From positions 434,001 through 498,000 of the forward strand of contig JAESUZ010001717.1 of the NCBI GenBank assembly GCA_017311185.1: DNA of 64,000 bases, in the 5' to 3' direction. The notes beneath the pieces are model-generated. The model searched no databases, had not been told where the DNA came from, and was given only the letters and a program-made list of their open reading frames with translations. The stretch is from Proteles cristata cristata. Its lineage: Eukaryota; Chordata; Mammalia; Carnivora; Hyaenidae. Position 1 is the first letter of the stretch; every line of letters begins with the position of its first letter. This document shows, in pieces, positions 38,201-48,062 of the stretch. The position numbers and the translations under genes are program-made.

Positions 38201-38497
38201 CATTAGCAGATAAAAATCGTGGCTAATTTATTACTTTGTTGCAGGGGGGCTGCCTGTAGACTCAGCTAGGAGGCAGTGGCCTGCTCATTAGCAGATCTCT
38301 ACGCGTAACCCACGTTGCAGATACTCCCCAGGACAGCGTTTTCTCATTAGCGGGAAGCTCTGCGGCAGGATGCTTTAATTTAGCAGGAACTCCCAGATGA
38401 TTTAAATTCTCGATCCTGTGATGGTGCACATGTGATCCTGCGTGTTTCTCGGCGGTTGTCCCTTCATTGTGTGCCAGCGTGGCCGTCGCTGTTGCCC

Positions 38498-38503
38498 AAT
38501 AAA
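38498..38503 (+). promoter_or_regulatory. ATP9A: ATP9A polyadenylation signal AATAAA
   Basis: Canonical AATAAA followed within 15 bases by the GU-rich stretch GCTTGTGTACTTTATG and another TTTGTGTGG at about 38538. This fits a cleavage site near 38515-38525. Weaker variants (CATAAA near 35505, TATAAA near 35859 and 36164) might support shorter UTRs. Confidence 0.8.
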
Positions 38504-38847
38504 GCTTGTGTACTTTATGCCTTTGGGGATCATTTTAATTTGTGTGGAAACATGAATTCTGGTGTCAAAACGAAGGCTTTTTATGCTAATGCTCCTATTT
38601 TGTGTGTGTCTCGTGGCACAAAAAGTGAACAGCTTTTTCTCCAGTTATTTTGATTCTGGCCAAAAAAAAAAAAAATTCCATCCCAAACCCATGCATTTTA
38701 TTATTCTGTACTGTTGTGTGTTCCAGACATGTCAGAATTTCAAAAGGGGACTGATATAAATAGGAAAAAGGAGAAGAGTATTTTATAAGATTCATATTTT
38801 GTTTATACACATGTAGTCCCTGATCTGTTTAGTTATTATTATACCTT

Positions 38848-39059
38848 TATTTATTAATTTAAACAATTTTAATATTTACTTATATTTTGAGAGAGACAGA
38901 GAGTGTAAGTTGGGGGAGGGGCAGAGAGAGATTCTGAAGCAGGCTCCAGGCTCCGAGCTGTCAGCAGAGAGCCTGATGCGGGGCTCGAACTCGTGAGCTG
39001 TGAGAGCATGACCTGAGCCCAAGTGGGACGCTTAACCGACTGAGCCGCCCAGGTGCCCC
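38848..39059 (-). mobile_element. CAN-SINE, common type, first repeat after ATP9A
   Basis: Antisense copy with GAGCTGTCAGCAGAGAGCC and head GAGCCGCCCAGGTGCCCC. It lies about 330 bases past the inferred polyadenylation site. Confidence 0.9.
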
Positions 39060-39159
39060 TGGATACCTTAAAAAAAAAAATCAAGTAATAGAAGATTTAG
39101 GAATGCAATCACTTAAGTTTAAGCTGTTGTATAGGAAGCAGAAGACATTAATTTCACTC

Positions 39160-39350
39160 AGTGCTTCTCATCCTGGGAGCTTTTGTCCTCCACGGGACAG
39201 GGCAGTGTTGGGAGGCTTTTTTGGTTGTCACAATCGGGGTCAGGTGCTCTGGGGCTGAATGAGAGGCCAGCGGTGCCACAGGGCCGCCCCCACCATGTGG
39301 AGGTATTTGACCCCAAATGTTGAACGTATCGCAGTTGCGAACCCCCATAT
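39160..39350 (+). mobile_element. MER5A-like hAT fossil
   Basis: CAGTGCTTCTCATCCTGGGA, TTTTTTGGTTGTCACAATCG, GGTGCTCTGGGGC and GACCCCAAATGTTGAACG follow MER5A in the sense direction. Confidence 0.7.
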
Positions 39351-39955
39351 AACCTGCGCGGGGCCGTCCACTTCATCGTCTGCAGGAGACCTCATTTCCA
39401 GGGGAGCGCAGTGCGGTGTGAGCACCCGTGTCTCGGGAAACCAGATACATACCAACGAGCCACATGGTTTAATTAGGAGCTGTTTGCGGTGTGGGCTGCT
39501 GGTGTCCACACACGGGCTCTCACTGAGAGAGGGCCATCCCCAGGGTATCGATTAGAAGGAGACTTGTAAATGCGCTGTGCCTCCATCAGTTGTGGCTCCT
39601 CTGAGCAAGTCGGAGGTGCACGCTCCCGGCTCCCGTGACCTGGGCTCGAGAGGGGCAGACGAACAGTACTTTTCCTTCCCCGCATGCTCTCAAAGTAGTC
39701 CTCCTACCGCATCGACCTGCTGTGAAATTCCATCCGTGTGGGGCGCGCCTCCATTTCCGCCGCTAGGGGGAACTTGAGATTGAAAGACCTTTATGTTTCC
39801 TGTTTTCAACAACCAGGAAGGTCCAGCGAACCCAGCTGCTGTGTTCAAGACGCTGCTTTCATGGTTTCAGAATTTATTTCATGGCCAACGTCTCCGTTAA
39901 AAACAGACATTTCTTTTTATGTTGTTGACCAGACTATTTTGCTGGATTTAGCTTG

Positions 39956-39958
<3 letters not shown>

Positions 39959-40011
<53 letters not shown>
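39959..40011. repeat. (CA)26 microsatellite
   Basis: Uninterrupted CA dinucleotide run of about 53 bases in intergenic DNA. Confidence 0.98.
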
Positions 40012-40014
<3 letters not shown>

Positions 40015-41110
40015 GGTTGGGTGGGGGAGGGACTGTGGGAGATGAATATTTATTTGATCTTGGATATTTGTAGTTTTGAAGCGCTGGCCGCTGGGAAGCC
40101 TTGCCCTGCTCCTTATTCCGGCTAATAAGGTTTTAAGACGAAATGTCCCAACACCTCCAGGTACTTGAACTGTTTTTGTTATGAAACTGTTTCAGGGTGA
40201 CATGAAGCCCTGTGGTATTTGTGAGGAGATCTATAAATGATGGATTTGCTCACCTCAAAATAGAACCGTAGGCGCTTCCAAACTTTCCAGAAGTGAGCAC
40301 AGTAACAGAATTCATTCAGGACTTGCTAATTTCCTACTTGAAATGGGTTACATAATAGAACAGTCCCGCCTTCGTGCCTCTCGACTCTACCCATGAAATG
40401 TATCATTAAAAGCTAGATGGTGAAATGTATCATTAAAAGCTAGAAATAGATTTGCTAAACTCTGGGAAAAAGAGGAGGTTTTTTTTTTCTCTCTCCCTGA
40501 TATCTTACCCTCCCCCCCCTTCACCCAAACATTGCATAATGTTAAAAAAGTCAAATCTTTCCATGGGATTTAATTTCATTCTCCATGTGGCTGTGGTCAG
40601 AGGGGTAAGTTCAGCACTTTGGGGGCTGGCGGATTTTTGGAGGATCACGCACCCCCGGATCAGTTTCCATCCGAAGGCTTAGCAGACAAACCCACCCGAT
40701 CCTGGGGTTTATCCCCCCTCCCTCTGCTCCCCCTCCGGTGGCTGAGTTATCTGTAATGCAACATCTTTGCAGAAAGCCTTGCCTTCTCGTGGGAACGTCA
40801 AAGCCAAGCCACCCCTCGGCCTTCCATGCTGAGGTTTGGACTTGAAATGGGTTCCGTCTAAGCTTTGGGGTGGCTGAATCACACCGTGAAGTCATAGCTC
40901 CACAGCCTGTGCTCGGTGACCAAGCAGGTCCCATTTCTTAACACCACGAACTCTGTGTTCTGAACCGCTGCTGTTGTCCATTTTCGAGAGATTTAAGAGC
41001 AAAGCGTTTTCCTTTCTTTTCTTGGGCCCCGATAGGCCCGGGGATATTTTAAAATTTTCTTCAAGAAAGACTGCAACATCCAGAAAGAGAAAGGGGAACA
41101 GGGGTTGGAT
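40012..41110 (+). other. Mostly repeat-free intergenic stretch
   Basis: Low-CpG, AT-leaning sequence without recognised interspersed repeats. Includes a 27-bp tandem duplication (40394-40447). The part 40080-40450 has the look of conserved noncoding DNA. Confidence 0.4.
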
Positions 41111-41119
41111 GCAATATGC

Positions 41120-41680
41120 TAACTTGTGTTCGTTCATTCACCAAATATTTACTGAGCACCTCCTGCGTGTTGGGTACTGTTCTTTGGGCTGGAAGACAGT
41201 GGAGAACAAGGTGGACAGGCCCTGCCTTCCTAGCGGCCACATCCTTGAGTGTGTGAGAGAGACAAAAGACAGATACAGACAAAGCGGGGTGAGGGGTGGG
41301 CCGAGGGTAGTGATCACTCAGGAGTGAGAGCGGAGAAGGTGATGGAGGTCAGGGGAGCACCCTTCAGGGACGGGCCCACTGAAGCAAAAGGCTGAAGGAT
41401 GAAGAGGTGGGAGTCGTGGTAAGCTCTGGGGCAGAGGCATTTATACAGTGGAGTGTGCAAAGGCCCTGGGGCAGGAAGGCTACACATGTTGGAGGAGCAG
41501 AAAGAGGAGCACGTGGCTGGTATGCTCAGAGCAAGGGGGAGCACGGAGAAGATGGGGTTAGGGACACAGGTAGGGCCCGCAGACCGTGGCGTGCAGGCCA
41601 AGGAGTCCTGTCCGAGAACCGAGCAGGCATTATTGAAGTTTGCCTGCTGCACTTGAACTGCGTCTGAGAGGCCCCGTTTC
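41120..41680 (+). mobile_element. Ancient interspersed repeat (class uncertain)
   Basis: CATTCACCAAATATTTACTG, AGCACCTCCTGCGTGTTGGG, GTGTGCAAAGGCCCTGGGGC and CAGGAAGGCTACACATGTTG are typical of a widespread mammalian repeat. Related text appears at 47160-47420, 50330-50670, 51780-51920 and 63590-63990. Confidence 0.5.
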
Positions 41681-42179
41681 ACTGATGCCTCACTGACCCG
41701 TCCCTGCCTGTTCCCATTTCCGCCTCCGTGGTCTACAAGGGCTCCGGTGAGACCCACCCCGCCCGCTGGAATCAACCGCTCTCACCCCTGATTATTTCTT
41801 GTGACGTTATTGGCATAAACGAGGCTATTAAATAAAAGGGAGAAGAAGCTGGTCCTTGGACGAAGTTCTTGCCTTTCCAGCAAATACCACCAAGGCCTTC
41901 TGTTCTGCCTGGGGTGCCGGCTGTGGCTGTCATTCACCAGCCCTGGAAAGCAGATCACCTAAGAGCTGGGAGGGGAGTCTGGGAGGGGGAGAGAATAGGT
42001 GGAGAAGAATGACCAGAGTCACGTTCTTTGGAGGTGCCTCATTTCCAGAATATGCCCACTCGGGTCCGGTTTCGAGGACGAAGCCTTTCGCAGTCATGAA
42101 CTGCGTGCAGGAGCCCAGGCTGTGTTCAGATTCCTCCCGAAGAAAGAAAGAGTAATGAGAACAATCTGTGGAAAAGAAT

Positions 42180-42490
42180 GTAGTTAGTGCCTTAAAGATG
42201 GGCAAATATTCATTCTCATTTGTCCTTTTATGTGAAACAGATTTTTTAAAAGGCAATTGGAGTAGCTAATGACATCCAGAGCCCTGCTGATTCAAGGAGA
42301 GCCGGGCCGGGGGGGCTTAAATTGGCCCAAACGACTAATCAGACCCAAAGAAAGAGGTGAGTTGCTCAGAAATTCTTCAGAGCCGGGGCCAATAATTAGA
42401 GTGTAAGATGCTCCTCGCTATGCACATAACTTTCCATAATTTTATTCGGCAGCTCATCACCACCAGAACTCGAGAACATCGGACCAGGGA
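42180..42490 (+). other. Candidate conserved noncoding element
   Basis: Repeat-free AT-rich sequence with homeodomain-like TAAT cores (GCTAATGACATC, CTAATCAGACC, CCAATAATTAGAG) and CATAATTTTATTCGG. Regulatory role is an inference only. Confidence 0.3.
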
Positions 42491-42499
42491 CTGCTAACC

Positions 42500-43190
42500 G
42501 GGCTGCTTTGTGCAGACGTGGAGACTTTTGCTCCAAAACGGCTTTGCTCTTGAGGACGACACCCGGAAAAAGCAGTGGCCTGGGCCCTGCTGGGAGGGGG
42601 AATAGAAATGACTTCCGTGCTGTTTTAGGGGATCTGCTGGGCTTCGGGGGGCGGGCAGCGCGGGGAAACGGGCCACGGACCCAGCTGGAGCAGCAGCTCC
42701 CATACCTGCTGAGGGACAGGGAGCCGGTCCCTGAGCTGGGGTTCCTCGCCTGTGATGACAGCAGAGACAGAAGTGGCAGCTAGACCGCCTGTCCTCAGGG
42801 AAGGGCGGGCCGCACGTGGGGGGAGGCGCCCTCTCCCCCAGACCGGCACACGCACTCTCTTCAAACACGAGGGTCACCCATCTGGGTCGAGTTCGCAGAT
42901 GGTTACAGATCTGGGGCAAGGGGACAGGGTGCCACCCTGAGTCTTGCCACTGGCCTTCACGGGCCTCGCAGGCCCTCCACCTTCCAAGGACACCCGCCCT
43001 CCCCCGGGCCTGTTCTCTGCGCAGGTGCTGTGGGGGAGGGTAGCTCACACCTCTTCGGGGCTGGGCTGGACCGGAGGAGAGAGGGGACTTCCCGAGGACT
43101 CCAGGGACTCCGTGACGCGGGATGGAGAATGAGAGCCGGTCACTGACTGGCCGGCCATTTAACACGTTTTTTGTTTAGTTTGGTTTTTTT
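42500..43190 (+). other. GC-rich intergenic stretch without recognised elements
   Basis: Overlapping open frames on both strands up to 223 codons but no domain, exon structure or conserved motif that I recognise. Confidence 0.5.
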
Positions 43191-43214
43191 AATGCGAAAG
43201 CAAATTCGTTAATG

Positions 43215-43429
43215 CAATAGAATTAAGGCAAAAACAGGGAGACAAACCAGAAGAGACTCTTAAATGTGGAGAACAAACTGGGTGTTGCTGGGGGGGTGGG
43301 CATGAGGGAGGGCGCTTGCTGGGCGGAGCACTGGGTGTCCCCTGAACTCTGAGGTGAGTCATGGGTTCTACTCCTGAAATCAACTCTATGCAGTATGTTA
43401 ACTAGCTTGAATTTAAATACATACATTTA
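43215..43429 (+). mobile_element. Carnivore L1 3' UTR fragment
   Basis: AAAACAGGGAGACAAACCAG, AAGAGACTCTTAAATGTGG, AGAACAAACTGGGTGTTGC and GCGGAGCACTGGGTGTCCCC read in the sense direction of the carnivore L1 3' UTR. It ends in an A-rich stretch where a SINE inserted. Confidence 0.85.
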
Positions 43430-43633
43430 GGGGCGCCTGGGTGGCTCAGTCAGTTGACATCAGACTTCGGCTCAGGTCATGATCTCACAGTTCGTGAGTT
43501 TGAGCCCCGCATAGGACTCTGTGCTGACAGCTCACAGCCTGGAGCTGCTTCTGATTTCGTGTCTCCCTCTCTCTCTGCCTCCTTGCCTGCTCACGCTCTG
43601 TCTCTCCTTCAAAAATAAATAAACATTATAAAA
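43430..43633 (+). mobile_element. CAN-SINE, common type
   Basis: Head GGGGCGCCTGGGTGGCTCAG through CTGACAGCTCACAGCCTGG to an AAAATAAATAAACATTATA tail. Sits in the A-rich tail of the L1 fragment. Confidence 0.93.
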
Positions 43634-43677
43634 ATTTAAATAAATACACTTAATAATAATAAAAAGAATAGAAGACA

Positions 43678-43884
43678 CAGGCGCCTGGGAGGCTTAGTCG
43701 GTTAAGCGTCCGACTTTGGCTCAGGTCATGATCTCGCGGCTCGTGGGTTCAAGCCCGGCGTCGGGCTCTGTGCTGACAGCTCGGAGCCTGGAGGCTGCTT
43801 CAGATTCTGTGTCTCCCTCTCTCTCTGCTCCTCCCCACTAACACTCTCTCTCTCTCTCTCTCAAAAATAAACATAAAAAAAAAA
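43678..43884 (+). mobile_element. CAN-SINE, common type, adjacent tandem copy
   Basis: Complete copy with 14-bp duplication AAGAATAGAAGACA at 43664-43677 and 43885-43898, so it is an independent insertion in the tail of the preceding SINE rather than a duplication of it. Confidence 0.95.
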
Positions 43885-44099
43885 AAGAATAGAAGACAAA
43901 TTTTGCTTGAGTTTTCAAAAATAAACCACAAAGCCTGAGCAATGTCATGGGGAGGGTGGCGGGTGCCCACGCAGCCCGGGCTTCTCCACGGGCCCAGCCC
44001 TTCAGCCAGAGGGACATCGTGGGAGGCACCGACTTCCGGCTTCATCCTTAGCCAGCCCGGGCCAGGCCCATGGTCAGGGCCCGGTAAACACTGAGAGGT

Positions 44100-44221
44100 T
44101 TTTTTGTTTTGTTTTGTTTTTTAATTTTTATTGTGGGAAAATACACATAACAAAATTTACCATTTCAACCATTTTTGAATGTCTAATTCAGTGGCATTGA
44201 GTCATTGAGATTGTTGTTGTT
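44100..44221 (-). mobile_element. Old L1 remnant
   Basis: TTTTATTGTGGGAAAATACA, CATAACAAAATTTACCATTT and CAACCATTTTTGAATG are typical of antisense ancient L1 3' ends. It is cut by the SINE at 44222. Confidence 0.55.
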
Positions 44222-44420
44222 GTTTATTTATTTTTGAGAGGGAGAAACAGAGCACAAGCAGTGGAGGGGCAGAGAGAGAGAGGGCGACACAGAATCCAAA
44301 GCAGGTTCCAGGTCTGAGGCATCAGCACAGAGCCCGACGCGGGGCTCGAACCCAGCAGGGGTGAGATCATGACCTGAGCCAAGGTCGGACACTCAACCAA
44401 CTGAGCCACCCTGGCTTCCC
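44222..44420 (-). mobile_element. CAN-SINE, common type
   Basis: Antisense, with GCATCAGCACAGAGCCCGAC and a diverged head end CTGAGCCACCCTGGCTTCCC. ATTGAGTT-type flanks near 44205 and 44423 suggest a short duplication. Confidence 0.9.
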
Positions 44421-44752
44421 ATCATTGAGTTTTAAGAGTGGGCTCTGGAAGATTCCAGAACCTGACTGAAAAAAGTGGGCCTTGCCTTCTTGTGGTATTG
44501 GACACGTGCAAAGTGCTTTCCCACCTACACCTCATCACCTCATCAGCCTCACCGGGCGGCTGAGAAGTGGGTCGGCCCTCACGGCAGTGCCGTTCACAAT
44601 GGCCGCAAAATGGAAAGGTCCCCCACTTGAGGAGCAAACGAAGAGGATGTGGCAGAGCCGTACAACAGAATGGGACTCCGCCACGAGAAGGAGTGAGGTA
44701 CTGCTGCAGTGTGGTGACCTTTCAAGGCTGACCTTGAAAATGTGGTGCCCAG

Positions 44753-44990
44753 GGAGTCTGGGTGGCTCAGTGGGTTAAGCGTCCAACTTCGGCTCAGGTC
44801 ATGACCTTGAGGTTTGTGGGTTCGAGCCCTGCATCGGGCTCTGTGCTGACAGCTCGGAGCCTGGAGCCTGTTTCAGATTCTGTGTCTCCCTCCCTCTCTG
44901 ACCCTCCCCTGCTCACGCTGTCTCTCTCTCTCTCTCTCTGTCTCTCTCTCAGAGATAAATAAAACATTAAAAAAATTAAAAAATAAAACA
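44753..44990 (+). mobile_element. CAN-SINE, intermediate type
   Basis: Head GGCTCAGTGGGTTAAGCGTC and GACTTCGGCTCAGG-like text are common-type, but CTGTTTCAGATTC, CTGACCCTCCCCTGC and AAATAAAACATT resemble the younger subfamily. Imperfect duplication GTGGTGC(C/T)CAG flanks it. Confidence 0.88.
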
Positions 44991-45005
44991 AAACGTGGTG
45001 CTCAG

Positions 45006-45844
45006 TGCAAGAAGCCAGATACGACAGGCCACATGCAGTATGGCTCTGTGTCTACACAGTGTCCCGAAGAGGCACACCTCTAGAGATAGAGGGCAGATTT
45101 ACGGTCCCCAAGCGTTGGGGAAGCTGAGGGGTACGGAGGAGTGACTGCTCATCAGTAGAAAGCTTCTGTTTTGGAGGGGTGAAAATGTTCTAGAATTAGA
45201 CACAGGGTTGTACAACTATAAATACTAAATATAAATACTAATAAATATAAATAAATATAAATACAAATATAAATACTAAATCCTGTTCAACCTAGCTTGG
45301 AACAGTCAACTGTGTAACATGTAACATATCTCAGCAACTCTGTTTCCAAAAAACCTGCCGTATCTTGGCCCTATGGTTCTGCCCCTGCGCGGCCCCAGGA
45401 GGGGCCCAGAGCCACCCCACCCCTTTGTCACCACTTGCTGATGGCCGTGGTTTTGCGTTAGCCATCCCAGCAGCTGCACCCCTGCGCGGACTTCAGCGTG
45501 TGTTCCTGGTGGCTGACGGCATCGAACGCCTCTGCCTCTGCCTGTTTGCTGCCCGCGTCCTTGGTGAGGCGTTCATGCCTTGCCCAGTTTAAAATGTTAC
45601 ATTGCTTTCTTGTTGTTGACTTCTGAGAGCTCTTTATATGTTCTGGATACAGATGTATGGTGGCATATTGTCCTGTCATACTCTTTGTTGCCAATGTTTC
45701 TAATTCTAGCCCCTTTGGGGGTGAGTTGTGGGATCTCATTGTGGTTCCGATTTGCACGACATCATTTCTTAGTCTGGTTGGTGGAGTCTGGGGCCAGCAG
45801 CATCTCTGGCTCCACACATCGTGCTTTTATATACTGGTTTTTTT
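45006..45844 (+). other. Intergenic stretch, probable old LINE text in part
   Basis: An (AAATAT)n-like run at 45215-45275. Text at 45590-45800 (CTGAGAGCTCTTTATATGTT, GGTGAGTTGTGGGATCTCAT) resembles antisense old L1. No gene recognised. Confidence 0.4.
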
Positions 45845-46055
45845 TTTTTAATAAATGTTTAATGTTTTTTTAAATTTTTATCTTTTGAGGGAGAGAGAGA
45901 GAGAGAGAGAGAGAAGGAGGGACAGAGTATCCAAAGTGGATTCTTTGCTGACCAGCTGACAGCAGTGAGTCCGATGCGAGGCTCAAACTCACGGACTGTG
46001 AGATCGTAACCTGAGTGAAAATTGGATGCTCAACTGACAGCTGCCCAGGCGCCCC
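45845..46055 (-). mobile_element. Older CAN-SINE
   Basis: Antisense, with (GA)n body, GACTGTGAGATCGTAACC and a head ending CTGCCCAGGCGCCCCC. Diverged from the common type. Confidence 0.82.
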
Positions 46056-46065
46056 CAGAATCTTT

Positions 46066-46292
46066 TTTTTTTTTTAATGTTTTATTTATTTCTGAGAGAG
46101 AGAGAGAGAGAGAGAGAGCGCGAGCATGAGCAAGGGAGGGTCAGAGAGACAGGGAGACACAGAATCTGAAACAGGCTCCAGGCTCTGAGCTGTCAGCACA
46201 GAGCCCGACGCGGGGCTCGAACCCACAGAACCGTGGGATCATGCCCTGAGCCGAAGTCGGACGCTTAGCCGACTGAGCCTCCTGGGGGGCCC
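46066..46292 (-). mobile_element. CAN-SINE, common type, abutting an older SINE
   Basis: Antisense copy flanked by CCCAGAATCTTTT at 46053-46065 and after 46292. The left duplication starts at the last bases of the SINE at 45845-46055, so it inserted at that element's head end. Confidence 0.92.
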
Positions 46293-46339
46293 CCAGAATC
46301 TTTTCGCAGAGGTTCACCGTTGGTGTCTTTCGGACAAGC

Positions 46340-46455
46340 AAGGTTTTAAGAGCTGGCTCAAGGTCGTACAGCCCCCGGATGACAGATAGGTGGGGCCAGG
46401 GTGGGAACCCGGCTCTGCTGTCTGAGAGGCAGCTGCCTCTTTTGTGCTCTAATCC
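46340..46455 (-). mobile_element. MIR-like SINE fossil
   Basis: GCTGGCTCAAGGTCGTACAG, CCCCCGGATGACAGATAGG and GTGGGAACCCGGCTCTGC fit antisense MIR. Confidence 0.55.
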
Positions 46456-46849
46456 GCTCAACCCTCAGCTTCAAGGCGTCCGGTAAAAGCCACCAGCGTC
46501 CCGTCTCTCCAGCAAGCTCCGCTCCTTCACAGCGTGTCACGAGAGGCTGAGAAATGCCAGTGGAGGTGATGGACGAAAGCCCCATCGATGTGAGTCTTGT
46601 CATCCCGGGGACCCTCCTCACCTCTGTCCCTTGACGGGAGTCCCCAGGGAGCTGCCACATTCTCTAGCTGCTGTCATCGTGGCTGTTCCCTCCTTCTCAT
46701 CATGAGCAGAGTCAGCCCCGGGATGGGGCAGAGGCCGTGAGTCACTGTCAGGATGTCGTCACCCGGGGAAGGGAGGCCTGGACTGTCTGGAGGCACCGTT
46801 CGACGTCCATGTCTTGTGTATTTGTCGAGCGCCTCCTGGGTGCCAGGCA

Positions 46850-47125
46850 GCATCTGGGCACCGCGGGTGTGACATTCATGACCCTGCTCAGACGTCCCTT
46901 CTTCGAGAGCCCTTCCCGGACCGTCCCATCTAGTGTTGCAGCCGCGTCACCCCCGAGCCATAATTGTTCTCAGCTACTTAGCACTATTAGAGCGACCCCC
47001 TGGCCCGCCCCCCACGGAAATGTATGCTCTGTGAGGGCAGGGCTTGGGCTCATTTGCTGTTCTGGAAACCTAGAGAGAGGTGGCGTGTAGTAGGTGTTCA
47101 GTAAAGGTGGGAGGAACAAATGAAG
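46850..47125 (+). mobile_element. L2 LINE fossil (3' end)
   Basis: GAGAGCCCTTCCCGGACCG, CAGCTACTTAGCACTATTAG, TATGCTCTGTGAGGGCAGGG and GTAGTAGGTGTTCAGTAAAG follow the L2 3' end. Confidence 0.7.
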
Positions 47126-47159
47126 GAAATGAACCAGGTAACTCTCTTTCACAGTGATG

Positions 47160-47420
47160 GATACCGTAACGGATTTAAATCAGGATGACATTAGGGAGAC
47201 AGACCAGAGTGAGGTGGACACTGTGTGTGGCTATTTTACACTTGACTGCCAGGCAGGGTGTGTCCTTGAATAGGTGGAGTTTGAGCTTCAATCTGAAAGA
47301 TGAAAGGGAGCCAGCATCCATCGATGTGAGGAAGGGGCATTCAGGGCGGAGGAAATTGCACGTGCAAATGCCCTGTGGCAGAAAGGGCTCAGAGTACTGA
47401 GGAACAGTACAGTAATGGCA
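47160..47420 (+). mobile_element. Ancient interspersed repeat (class uncertain)
   Basis: TGAGCTTCAATCTGAAAGAT, GGGGCATTCAGGGCGGAGG and CACGTGCAAATGCCCTGTGG belong to the same family as 41120-41680. Confidence 0.45.
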
Positions 47421-47819
47421 GCTGGTGCTGATAAGTGGCAGGAAGTGAGTACTGTCTCACAGGAAGGCATCTGTTTACCCCCCGGGGCCTGTCTCTGTCA
47501 TGCCAGAGCTCATTGTCATCTGACCTTTTCAGGTCAGTTTAGAGAGCGGACCCACTGTGTGTAATGTTGAGAGTCTCCAGATCCCTGGCTTGTGGACTCC
47601 CATAGCCAGAGAGGCTGGGGAAGTGGCTCATACCCCAGACCACAGTGCCCCAAGTATGATGATTTCTTTCTCCCCCTCCAGGGCTGTGGCTTTTGGTAGC
47701 TGGATCAATCCATGAGAAAGCTCTCCTAAGTCTTGCGAGAATCCCCCTGGGGCTCAGGAAATACCTCTCACAAGAGATTTCTGAGAGCCATGTGGCTTCC
47801 AAATGGGGGTATGTGTTCC

Positions 47820-47965
47820 GTGTTCTAGTCACTTCCACTTACATTATCTTGCTGAGTCCTCGTAACCATGTGGGTGAAGTGAAACTAAACTCCTCTGACA
47901 GATAAGGAGAGCAAGAGACACGAACATTCCAGCCCCGGCAACTCGTTAACCACAGAAAGCCGGGC
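47820..47965 (-). mobile_element. MIR-like SINE fossil
   Basis: CTTGCTGAGTCCTCGTAACC, CATGTGGGTGAAGTGAAACT and AGATAAGGAGAGCAAGAGAC fit an antisense MIR. Confidence 0.5.
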
Positions 47966-48013
47966 AGACGTTGCACTCTGAGCCCGAGAGGCTGCATCTA
48001 TGAAATGGACATG

Positions 48014-48016
<3 letters not shown>

Positions 48017-48059
<43 letters not shown>
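48017..48059. repeat. (TG)21 microsatellite
   Basis: Uninterrupted TG run of about 43 bases in intergenic DNA. Confidence 0.97.

Positions 48060-48062
<3 letters not shown>

Larger units (their letters stand above)
34361..38520 (+). other. ATP9A: ATP9A 3' untranslated region (~4.15 kb)
   Basis: It runs from the TAG to just past the only canonical AATAAA I found downstream (38498-38503). The length fits the long 3' UTR known for mammalian ATP9A. No interspersed repeat is recognisable inside, in contrast to both flanks, which supports it being exonic. It contains Pumilio-like sites, C-rich and G-rich tracts, a (GT)n run at 37763-37780, CpG-rich patches (35150-35800, 38020-38160) and an ATTAGC cluster. 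The exact cleavage position is inferred. Confidence 0.8.

Noticed and set aside
42494..43165. 223-codon open frame on the - strand
   Set aside because: GC-rich intergenic DNA; low-complexity Pro/Arg/Ser product and no recognisable family.
39959..48059. (CA)26 and (TG)21 as a meaningful inverted pair
   Set aside because: Dinucleotide microsatellites are frequent and complementary by nature; 8 kb apart in intergenic DNA there is no reason to link them.
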